Of a DNA stretch of 25,630 nt, positions 1 to 5,920 are shown in pieces (within the stretch, counting starts at the first letter, position 1; the number at the start of each line of letters is the position of its first letter). Position numbers and translations under genes: made by a program. Where the stretch lies: NCBI GenBank assembly GCA_020639115.1, contig JACKHG010000028.1, positions 1 to 25,630 on the forward strand. The letters are read 5' to 3'. Below the pieces are notes generated by a model. It was not told the origin of the DNA, searched no databases, and worked only from the letters and a program-made list of their open reading frames with translations. The DNA is from Phycisphaerales bacterium. GTDB taxonomy: Bacteria; Planctomycetota; Phycisphaerae; UBA1845.

Positions 1-330
1 GAGCGGCTCGAGATCCTGCGCGCCGTCGACGAGATCGTCATCGAGGAGATCCGCGCCGCGGGCTGGTACGACAAGATCGGCCAGGCGTTCGCCGTGCTGC
101 TGCCCGTGAGCACGGTGGGCGTGATGGGCGATGCCCGCAGCTACGGTGCCCAGCACGTGGCAGCCGTCCGCTTCGTTGAAACGACCGATTTCATGACTGC
201 CGACTGGGTGCGCGTCGATTTTCAGCTCCTGGAGCGGATTTCGTCACGGGTGATCAACGAGGTGGCTGGGGTGAACCGGGTGGTCTATGATGTTTCCAGT
301 AAGCCGCCGGCCACGATCGAATGGGAATGA
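1..330 (+). CDS. guaA: GMP synthase (glutamine-hydrolysing), C-terminal end, partial
   Basis: The reading frame is open from base 1 and gives the last 109 residues of GuaA, which aminates XMP to GMP in purine synthesis. The C-terminal dimerisation domain is easily recognised: LLPVSTVGVMGD, then DFMTADWVR, LLERISSRVINEV, and the nearly invariant ending GVNRVVYDVSSKPPATIEWE. The dimerisation tail is complete and ends in the usual WE, so nothing suggests the gene is broken; the amidotransferase and ATP-pyrophosphatase domains lie outside the window. The next gene on this strand is an unrelated antitoxin-like ORF more than 250 bases away, so guaA is probably the last gene of its transcript. No clear terminator was seen just after it. 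Confidence 0.96.
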   Translation, partial: ERLEILRAVDEIVIEEIRAAGWYDKIGQAFAVLLPVSTVGVMGDARSYGAQHVAAVRFVETTDFMTADWVRVDFQLLERISSRVINEVAGVNRVVYDVSSKPPATIEWE

Positions 331-403
331 ACGTGGGCTACTGGGACGCTGCCGGGCACGCATACCGGGCGTCGATCCAACCCGCAACTCATGCAGTTGT
401 TGC

Positions 404-433
404 TTGACGCCGATGAATCGAGTGTGGTAGGCT
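404..433 (+). promoter_or_regulatory. Possible sigma70-type promoter after guaA
   Basis: TTGACG (404-409) and TAGGCT (428-433) are separated by 18 bases. The -35 is a good match to TTGACA; the -10 matches only 3 of 6. The same TAGGCT hexamer recurs upstream of eda and ftcD, which adds some weight. It would drive the short ORF at 456 and the antitoxin at 588. The rest of 331-587 shows no other clear signal. Confidence 0.35.
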
Positions 434-455
434 CGCGCGGTGTCAGGGAGAGATC

Positions 456-518
456 ATGTCGGCACCCGCGAATCACGGGCGCAAATCCTCGAGAACGGAT
501 GCGAAGCAGCGGCGGTAA
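456..518 (+). CDS. Possible 20-residue basic peptide
   Basis: ATG at 456 is preceded by AGGGAG (445-450) at 5-base spacing and by the promoter-like pair at 404-433. The ORF encodes 20 residues rich in Arg, Lys and Ser, ending AKQRR, and stops with TAA at 516-518. It could be a leader peptide or a true small protein, or chance. I recognise no family. It lies about 70 bases before the antitoxin start and would share its transcript. Confidence 0.25.
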   Translation: MSAPANHGRKSSRTDAKQRR

Positions 519-587
519 TGGCCAGGGAACGACGAGCGTTTTGCGCTCCCATGAGTGGTAGAGTTTTGCTCTAATGGAGTTAACGCT

Positions 588-785
588 ATGGACATTGAAC
601 GCGACATTCGCACGCTTGATGAGCTCAAAACAGATACGAACCGCGTGATCAGCGACGTGCGGGCCGGCAAGCGTCCCGTGATAATCACCTCCAAGGGCGA
701 GCCGGAGCTCATCCTCATTCCCGCAGCACTGCTCAAGAACCGGCGCACCGCGCTCAAGGCGGCCTGCGACCTGGCGACCGTGTAG
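588..785 (+). CDS. Phd/YefM-type antitoxin-like protein, apparently orphan
   Basis: This 65-residue protein has the pattern of the Phd/YefM fold: an N-terminal strand and helix (RTLDELKTDTNRVISDVRAG), then the hairpin RPVIITSKGEPELILIPAAL that forms the dimer and DNA-binding half, then a short C-terminal helix. Such proteins bind their own promoter and neutralise a RelE, Doc or PIN toxin with the C-terminal tail. The start at 588 is preferred to a GTG at 555 because GGAG (576-579) lies 8 bases before it and the extra 11 residues do not fit the family. No toxin gene follows: the next gene is on the opposite strand. It could be an orphan antitoxin or a stand-alone repressor. Family assignment is from pattern only. 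Confidence 0.7.
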   Translation: MDIERDIRTLDELKTDTNRVISDVRAGKRPVIITSKGEPELILIPAALLKNRRTALKAACDLATV

Positions 786-803
786 CGGCCCAGCCGTTGC
801 GCT

Positions 804-820
804 GGCGAAACTGTTTCGCC
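804..820. terminator. Hairpin in the convergent junction
   Basis: GGCGAAA (804-810), loop CTG, TTTCGCC (814-820) is a perfect 7-bp stem 19 bases after the antitoxin stop and about 80 bases past the stop of the opposing operon. No long T tract follows. Two competing pairings exist: 790-794 with 801-805, and 801-809 with 856-864. A bidirectional terminator is the simplest reading. Confidence 0.4.
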
Positions 821-900
821 CCGTTTCATTCCCCCGTCTGAATGACAATTCACAATTCGCCAGCCGGCCCGAACGGTCGCGGCGGTTTCACGCTGTGCGC

Positions 901-1614
901 TCAGTATTTCGGCCGGTTTTCAGCCGGGGTCGCTTGGCGGCAGAGGCCCGCGGTGACCGAGTAGGTCGTGAGGAAAAACAGCGGCAGCGCCAGCAGCCCG
1001 CGCGTCCACCAGACCCACGGCGCAACCCGCGGCTTGATCGTCAGCGTCCGCAACTGCGAGGGAATATCCAGCTCGATCGTCGCGCCCGCGGCTGCGTAGC
1101 GAAAGTACCCGAGCATCCCGCCCGGCGGGTACACCTCCGCCAGGTGATGCACGATGAAGTCGTGCAGCTCGTTGTGCACCTGGGCGACGCCGTTCTCCGG
1201 CGGGATGTAGAGACGCACGCGCCCGGACTTCGCGTCACTCATGATCTTGTTCGCAAAGTCGTCGGGAAAATCGTGGGCCTCCTTGGCCAGCGAGGTCGAC
1301 CAAGCCGCCAGCGCGACGACCGCCGTGATCGCAACCACGCGGCCGCGCGGCATCGGCCGCGAGCGCGCCCCGAAGCGGAACATAACCGCCCCGACCAGCA
1401 GGCCGAAGAGCATGTAAAAGAACAGGCCGAGCATGAACATCAGCGACAGGGCGGCGGTGAGCAGCGTGAGCCCGAGCGCGACAGCGACGATCAGTCCGGC
1501 GATGAGCGCGCGGATTGCGCCGCCGGGTTTCGGCGGCACCGCAGGCGCAGTCGGTTCAGTGGTGACCGGATTAACGTCCACTTCGACAGTTTCCGGTTGT
1601 ACGGGATCGCTCAC
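901..1614 (-). CDS. Membrane protein of unknown function, third gene of the crcB operon
   Basis: I recognise no family in this 237-residue protein. It has a Pro- and Val-rich N-terminal tail (1-32), hydrophobic segments near 34-56, 58-80 and 92-110, a soluble stretch (112-197) with several His and Asp residues (VHNELHDFIVHH at 146-157), and a last membrane segment near 200-224. The soluble part would lie between the third and fourth membrane segments. The start is GTG at 1614; it shares GTGA with the stop of the DUF190 gene, so translation is probably coupled. The position behind crcB and DUF190 suggests a shared transcript and possibly a role in fluoride or ion stress, but that is inference from context alone. 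Confidence 0.8.
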   Translation of the reverse strand: MSDPVQPETVEVDVNPVTTEPTAPAVPPKPGGAIRALIAGLIVAVALGLTLLTAALSLMFMLGLFFYMLFGLLVGAVMFRFGARSRPMPRGRVVAITAVVALAAWSTSLAKEAHDFPDDFANKIMSDAKSGRVRLYIPPENGVAQVHNELHDFIVHHLAEVYPPGGMLGYFRYAAAGATIELDIPSQLRTLTIKPRVAPWVWWTRGLLALPLFFLTTYSVTAGLCRQATPAENRPKY

Positions 1615-1961
1615 GCCTGCCCCTTTCGATCGATGGCGCGGTAAACGATGACTTCAGCCCGTTCGAGCGTGACGAGTCCGTCGGTGACGACCTCGTCGAT
1701 GAAGGGCAGGAGCTGGTCGATTTTCTCGCGGGCGTCGACGACCTCGACGATCATGGGCAGGTCGTCGGAAAGGCTGAGGACGTGCGCGGCGTGGATTCGC
1801 GACGTCGCACCGTAGCCCATCACGCCGCGCAGCACGGTGGCGCCCGCCAGGCCGAGTTCACGGGCCTTGAAGACGATGGCTTCGTAGACCGGCCGGCCGT
1901 GCACGAGCGTGGACTCGCCGACGAACACGCGGAGCAGGCAGCCTTCCTTGGGTACGTTCAT
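1611..1961 (-). CDS. DUF190 family protein
   Basis: This 116-residue protein begins MNVPKEGCLLRVFVGES and contains GATVLRGVMGYG, SLSDDLPMIVEVVD and a closing strand ERAEVIVYRA, all typical of DUF190 (PF02641), a small soluble PII-like fold. DUF190 genes are often found next to crcB; its biochemical role is not established, though a regulatory or accessory role to the channel is plausible. Length is normal. The ATG at 1961 overlaps the TGA of crcB in an ATGA arrangement, and its own TGA overlaps the GTG of the next gene, so all three genes are chained by 4-base overlaps. A longer upstream reading in this frame lies inside crcB and is not used. Confidence 0.88.
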   Translation of the reverse strand: MNVPKEGCLLRVFVGESTLVHGRPVYEAIVFKARELGLAGATVLRGVMGYGATSRIHAAHVLSLSDDLPMIVEVVDAREKIDQLLPFIDEVVTDGLVTLERAEVIVYRAIDRKGQA

Positions 1962-2350
1962 CCCGCCATCCCCCGAGCGATGCGCTGTCCGAGCCAGCAC
2001 GCGGTCAGGCACGCGAGTAGCGTGACGGTCACGTTGCATGCGGCGTAACCGAGGGCCCGTTCCTCGACGAGCTTCAGCGTCTCGGCGCTGAAGGTGCTGA
2101 ACGTCGTGAATCCGCCGAGGAATCCGACGAGGATCGCCATGCGCTGATGCGGGGCGAGCACGGAGGCCTCGAGGCGGATCATCAGAAAGCCGATAGCCAG
2201 GCACCCGAGCACGTTGACCGCCATCGTTCCAAAGGGAAAGAGCGTCGCAGAGAGGCGCTGGACGCCGGATGCGACGAGGTAGCGGGCGGCACTGCCCGCG
2301 CCGCCGCCCATGGCTATCCAGAGCACCTTGTTGTGCAAAATGGCGTTCAT
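1958..2350 (-). CDS. crcB: Fluoride ion channel CrcB/FluC
   Basis: This 130-residue protein has four membrane segments and the CrcB/FluC signatures: GGGAGSAARY (15-24) at the first helix, FPFGTMAVNVLGC with the pore Asn (N46), and GFLGGFTTFSTFSAE (86-100) carrying the paired Phe residues and the Thr/Ser track of the fluoride pathway. FluC channels are antiparallel dimers that let fluoride leave the cytoplasm. The start is taken at the second ATG of an ATGATG pair (2348-2350) because AGGA is 6 bases upstream; an upstream extension to about 2518 adds Pro- and Arg-rich residues unlike the family. It is the first gene of a minus-strand operon with DUF190 and a membrane protein. I looked for a fluoride riboswitch in 2351-2569 and found no convincing match. 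Confidence 0.93.
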   Translation of the reverse strand: MNAILHNKVLWIAMGGGAGSAARYLVASGVQRLSATLFPFGTMAVNVLGCLAIGFLMIRLEASVLAPHQRMAILVGFLGGFTTFSTFSAETLKLVEERALGYAACNVTVTLLACLTACWLGQRIARGMAG

Positions 2351-2455
2351 CATCGGTCCTGGCAGCCACCGGGGGTGGCCCTGCGTGTGCGGAGGTGCGC
2401 CGGCTCCGCCCGCGTCGCATATCTTCGGGCATGAGCGGTGGAGACGCAACCGCGA

Positions 2456-2484
2456 TTGCGGAGCGGGCATCGTCTGCGTAGGCT
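2456..2484 (+). promoter_or_regulatory. Possible promoter for KDPG aldolase
   Basis: TTGCGG (2456-2461), 17 bases, TAGGCT (2479-2484). The -10 hexamer is the same as in the sites at 428 and 8606. It lies in the divergent gap between crcB and eda, about 85 bases before the aldolase start. Match to the sigma70 consensus is partial. Confidence 0.35.
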
Positions 2485-2569
2485 TTGGGGGTATGAAATT
2501 GTCGGCGCGGCGTGGCACCGCGTGTCATGTGCCGCCGCGCGTCGCGGCCAAGAGGAGATGCACGCCATC

Positions 2570-3202
2570 ATGGGATCGGCTCGGGAAAAGACGCTGGCGG
2601 CGATGGGGGAGACGCGGCTCGGTGCGATCATCCGCACCCAGGACCGAGCGCTGGCAGCCGAGGCAATGCGGGCTGCGGTACGCGGCGGGTTTCGCATGGT
2701 CGAGTTCACGCTGACCACGCCGGATGCGCTGGGGTTGATCGCGGAGTTCAGCCGCGAGGCCGGGTTGCTCGTCGGAGCGGGTACCGTGATGTCCGCCGAT
2801 GAGGTGAATCAGGCAGTGGACGCCGGGGCGCAGTTCATCGTGTCGCCGAACTTCGATCCCGCGGTCGTGTCAGCCGCCCGGAAGCGGGACGTCGTGAGCG
2901 TTCCGGGTACGTTCACGCCCAGTGAGATGGTGAACGCGGTTGCGGCGGGGGCGGACGTCGTGAAGCTGTTTCCGTCGCCGGCGGATATCGCCCTGTACGT
3001 GCGGCAGCTCGTGGGGCCGCTTCCGGACATCCGGATTTTCCCGACCGCGGGCGTCACCCCCGACAATTTCCAGGCGGTACTCGCAGCCGGCGCGTTCGGC
3101 GTGGGCTTCGTCAGTTCCCTCTTCGCGCCCGACGACATGCGCACGCGCAACTACGCCGCGATCGAACGCCGCGCCGCGGGCATATTCGCGCAGATGAAAT
3201 AA
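2570..3202 (+). CDS. eda: 2-dehydro-3-deoxy-phosphogluconate (KDPG) aldolase
   Basis: This 210-residue class I aldolase cleaves KDPG to pyruvate and glyceraldehyde 3-phosphate, the last step of the Entner-Doudoroff and some sugar acid pathways. Family motifs appear in order: AIIRT (19-23), MVEFTLTTP with the catalytic Glu45, VGAGTVM (68-74), FIVSPNFDP, VPGTFTPSE, VVKLFP with the Schiff-base Lys132, and the phosphate-binding FPTAGVTPDNF. Length is normal. The start at 2570 is chosen because AGAGGAG ends at 2557, too close to serve the in-frame ATG at 2558; spacing to 2570 is 12 bases, slightly long, so 2558 remains possible. No edd, sugar kinase or dehydrogenase is adjacent, so the pathway cannot be fixed from context. 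A KDPGal or hydroxyketoglutarate aldolase role is possible. Confidence 0.92.
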   Translation: MGSAREKTLAAMGETRLGAIIRTQDRALAAEAMRAAVRGGFRMVEFTLTTPDALGLIAEFSREAGLLVGAGTVMSADEVNQAVDAGAQFIVSPNFDPAVVSAARKRDVVSVPGTFTPSEMVNAVAAGADVVKLFPSPADIALYVRQLVGPLPDIRIFPTAGVTPDNFQAVLAAGAFGVGFVSSLFAPDDMRTRNYAAIERRAAGIFAQMK

Positions 3203-3268
3203 GAACCTGTGGTAGAAATCTAGAGGACGGGCGTTTCAGCCGGTCGATCCGCGTTTGTAGCCTCGAGA

Positions 3269-3288
3269 GACCGACTGGAAAGTCGGTC
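3269..3288 (+). terminator. Hairpin at the head of the 19-bp repeat array
   Basis: GACCGACT (3269-3276), loop GGAA, AGTCGGTC (3281-3288) is a perfect 8-bp stem about 67 bases after the aldolase stop. It has no T tract. Its right arm is the core of the first repeat unit, so only the first unit can form this hairpin. Possibly a terminator for eda, or the founder sequence of the array. Confidence 0.4.
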
Positions 3289-3410
3289 CCACATGGGTCA
3301 GTCGGTCCCACATGGGTCAGTCGGTCCCACATGGGTCAGTCGGTCCCACATGGGTCAGTCGGTCCCACATGGGAAAGTCGGTCCCACATGGGGCGGTCGG
3401 CCACACATGG
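3278..3410. repeat. Seven-copy 19-bp tandem repeat
   Basis: Seven head-to-tail 19-base units run from 3278 to 3410. Units 2-5 (3297-3372) are identical, GTCAGTCGGTCCCACATGG. Units 1 (3278-3296) and 6 (3373-3391) differ only in starting GAAA instead of GTCA. Unit 7 (3392-3410) is diverged. There are no spacers, so this is not a CRISPR. Because 19 is not a multiple of 3 and the unit has no stop codon, all three forward frames stay open and produce false ORF starts at 3293 and 3312. The array lies about 100 bases before the fusion nuclease gene. Likely copy-number variable by slippage; function unknown. Confidence 0.95.
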
Positions 3411-3511
3411 ACATCGGTGTTTTGCCACGGGTGGATAGCCGATGCGGTGCGCTCCGAACATTTTCCGAACATCGGCTTCCGTGGACTGCCCGTCGCTGCT
3501 ATGCTGCGGCC

Positions 3512-5590
3512 ATGGCGGAGGCGTTGCGGATTCTGCATCTGGCGGACTCGCACATCGGGGCGCAGCTCGTGCGGCGGCCGCGGGTGAAGCGGCTGCGGCG
3601 GGGCGACGACATCATCGCGTCGTACCGGCGCGTGCTTGAGCGGGCGGTCGAGCACGACGTCGACCTGGTGATTCACGCGGGTGATCTGTTCGACACGCCG
3701 GCTCCGTCATCGGCGGCTCTGGCGGCTGCGACGGCGCCGCTGCTGGCGCTGGCGGCGCGGGGTATTCCCGTGGTGATCGTGCCCGGCAACCACGAGCGCT
3801 CGGTGATTCCCGGCAGCCTCCTGCTCGCCCATCCGCTGATTCACATCGCGGCTGAGCCGACGACCATGCGGATGCAGTTGCGCGGGCGCGACGTCGCGAT
3901 TTCGGCGATCCCGTGCATCCGCCGCGACAGTCTGGCGGCGTTCGACGCGGCGTTGGCGGCGACCGGTTGGCGCGACGCGGAGGCGGAACTGCGCATCCTT
4001 GCGACGCATCAGTCGTTCGACGGAGCCCGCTGCAACTCGGGCACATACCGCTTTCGCACGAGCGAGAACGTCGTCAGCCGCGAGGCCATCCCTGGTGAAT
4101 TCCATTACGTCGCCGCGGGCCACATCCACCAGCAGCAGGTGCTCATGACGCCGGCGGGGACGCCGATCGTGTACGCCGGGTCGTGTGACCGCGTGAGCTT
4201 CGCGGAGCGCGACGAATCGAAGGGCTGCATGCTGCTGGAGATGAACGGTCACGGCCTGCAGCACCGCTTCGTCGAGCACGCGGTGCGGCCGATGCACGTG
4301 GTGCCGATCGACGTGACGGGTCTGCAGCCGGGGGCGTTGCGCGATGCGTTGGCGGCTGCCGTTGCGGCGTTGCCGGAGGGGGCGATCGCGGCGTTGCGGC
4401 TGACGGGCATGGCCCCGAGCGGCGGGTTGGACGGGCTGCGCGTAAGTGAACTCGTGCGTGCGCGGCGCGACGACGTGCTCGTCTCGGTGACGATGCGCGA
4501 CGTGCAGTTTGAAGCCAGCGGTGGGCCGCGGCGGCGTGCGCGTTCGGCAGGCGCGGAGGCCTTCAAGTCTTTGGGGGATTTTGCGAACGGGAGCGTGCGG
4601 GTCGAGGTTGACGCGTTGGCGACGTTGCCGACCGGGCGGGGTGTGTACGCACTTTACGACGGCGAGGGTCGGCTCCTCTACGTCGGCAAGGCCACGAATC
4701 TGCGGACGCGGGTGCGCACGCACGTACGGGCGAGATCATCGGCGGCGCATTTCGCGGGCTGGTCACGGCGAATCGCGGCGGTGGACGTGTTGCCGCTGGG
4801 AAGTGATGGGGAGGCACTGCTGGTGGAGGCCGACCTGATCCGCCGGCTGCGTCCGCCGTTCAACCGGCGGATGCGTTCGTGGCGAAGCTACTGCTACATC
4901 GTCGGCGGGTGGGCGCCGCACGCGCAGTTTCAGATCTCCGACGAACCGCGTGGGCCGGTCTGCTTCGGTCCGTACCGGAGCCGCTTCGCCGCGCGGGAAC
5001 TGATCGATACGTTGTGCGCCCGCTTCGGCGTCGCGCTCTGTCCGGACGAATCAGCCGCGGATGATTTGTTGCCGCTGCTCGCCGAACCGCAAACGCTGCT
5101 CTGCGCGCGTTTCTACGCCGGGCAGTGCAGCGGACCGTGCGCGGACCGCGTCGGACCGGCGGAGTACGCGGACCGCGTGCGCCGTGCCCAGGCACTTTTG
5201 GATGGTGCGGACGAGTCTACGGTGCTGGCGGCGGAAGCCGAGTTCGAGCGGCTGGCTGCGGATTCGGCGGATGACGCACTGCTCCGCACACAGCGGCGGG
5301 CGGCGGACGTGTTGCGTCACGCGTACGAGCACGGCGTGCGGCTGCGGCGGGCCGAGGCGTTGCGTGGCGTGTGCATCCGCACGACACTTGGCTCGATCGA
5401 GCGGGTCACGCTGCTCACGTCGTCCGGGCCGGAGTTCCTGCGCGTTCCGGACGACGCCAGGAAGCGTCGGGAGTTCGAAGAACGCTTAGCGCTTCGCGCC
5501 GAGCGGGAAAAGTCGTATCGTGCCAGGCGCTTGTCCAAGGCCGTCGTCGACGGGTTCCTGATTGTCGCGCAGCAGCGCCAGGTCCGCTGA
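3512..5590 (+). CDS. Mre11/SbcD-like phosphoesterase fused to a UvrC/Cho-like GIY-YIG nuclease
   Basis: One 692-residue chain with two nuclease modules. Residues 1-245 are a calcineurin-like phosphoesterase of Mre11/SbcD type with the full metal set: D12 and H14 (LADSHIG), D58 (HAGDLFD), N93 and H94 (PGNHE), H166 (ATHQS), H204 and H206 (AGHIHQ). Residues 255-335 resemble the SbcD capping domain. Residues 370-455 are a GIY-YIG domain of UvrC type: Y379, Y390, K393, R400, E439, N451, spaced almost as in UvrC. Next come FGPYRSRFAARELID (485-499) and C510, C531, C539, C543, like the UvrC iron-sulphur region (last three at the UvrC spacing), then a UVR-like helical part. The RNase H-like and HhH domains of UvrC are absent, as in Cho. 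No sbcC is adjacent. The start at 3512 begins the phosphoesterase fold exactly; readings from 3293 translate the repeat array. Function is inferred: DNA end or lesion processing. Confidence 0.9.
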   Translation: MAEALRILHLADSHIGAQLVRRPRVKRLRRGDDIIASYRRVLERAVEHDVDLVIHAGDLFDTPAPSSAALAAATAPLLALAARGIPVVIVPGNHERSVIPGSLLLAHPLIHIAAEPTTMRMQLRGRDVAISAIPCIRRDSLAAFDAALAATGWRDAEAELRILATHQSFDGARCNSGTYRFRTSENVVSREAIPGEFHYVAAGHIHQQQVLMTPAGTPIVYAGSCDRVSFAERDESKGCMLLEMNGHGLQHRFVEHAVRPMHVVPIDVTGLQPGALRDALAAAVAALPEGAIAALRLTGMAPSGGLDGLRVSELVRARRDDVLVSVTMRDVQFEASGGPRRRARSAGAEAFKSLGDFANGSVRVEVDALATLPTGRGVYALYDGEGRLLYVGKATNLRTRVRTHVRARSSAAHFAGWSRRIAAVDVLPLGSDGEALLVEADLIRRLRPPFNRRMRSWRSYCYIVGGWAPHAQFQISDEPRGPVCFGPYRSRFAARELIDTLCARFGVALCPDESAADDLLPLLAEPQTLLCARFYAGQCSGPCADRVGPAEYADRVRRAQALLDGADESTVLAAEAEFERLAADSADDALLRTQRRAADVLRHAYEHGVRLRRAEALRGVCIRTTLGSIERVTLLTSSGPEFLRVPDDARKRREFEERLALRAEREKSYRARRLSKAVVDGFLIVAQQRQVR

Positions 5591-5617
5591 CAACGGCGTG
5601 ATCCGGACTCTTCAGTC

Positions 5618-5914
5618 ATGATCGGCGTATTCGAACTGCTTGCTGTTCTCGCGATATTGGCGCTGTCGCTCCTGTTTATGGTCGTTGTGGCGTTTGGGTT
5701 TTGGAGAGCGGGTAAGCGGCACGCGTGGCGGCAACTCCAGGCCGACAGTCCACTTTGTCCGCGGTGCGCGTACGACCTGCGCGGCCAAGCGGCGGCGCGC
5801 TGTCCGGAATGCGGCGCGACCTTCACGCTCGGCGAGTTGTGGGAAGCGCAGCGAGACTTTCACGACGACGACCGGCGAAAGGCGATTTCTGACGGCGTGA
5901 CGCCGCGCAGATGA
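5618..5914 (+). CDS. Small membrane protein with a zinc ribbon
   Basis: This 98-residue protein has one hydrophobic segment (about 5-28), a short basic linker, then CPRCAYDLRG...CPECGATF (residues 47-70), a CxxC-CxxC zinc ribbon. The CPxCxYDLRG form is common in small planctomycete proteins of unknown role. The ribbon would lie on the cytoplasmic side if the basic residues after the helix follow the positive-inside rule. It starts 27 bases after the fusion nuclease stop and could share its transcript, but no functional link is shown. The stop is 6 bases from the convergent thiamine gene. A second unrelated membrane protein at 10445 also carries a zinc ribbon. Confidence 0.75.
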   Translation: MIGVFELLAVLAILALSLLFMVVVAFGFWRAGKRHAWRQLQADSPLCPRCAYDLRGQAAARCPECGATFTLGELWEAQRDFHDDDRRKAISDGVTPRR

Positions 5915-5920
5915 CCGCGC

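Noticed and set aside
391..563. A 57-residue frame after guaA
   Set aside because: No ribosome site, no recognisable composition, and it overlaps the better supported 456-518 frame.
2351..2569. Fluoride riboswitch before crcB
   Set aside because: Some CGATG and CCGC pieces occur on the minus strand but not in the order or with the closing GCTGATG segment of the motif.
3278..3410. CRISPR array
   Set aside because: Units are contiguous 19-mers with no unique spacers and no cas genes nearby.
3293..3511. N-terminal extension of the fusion nuclease through the repeat array
   Set aside because: The extra 73 residues translate the tandem repeat and spacer; the phosphoesterase fold begins at 3512 and the repeat is open in every forward frame.
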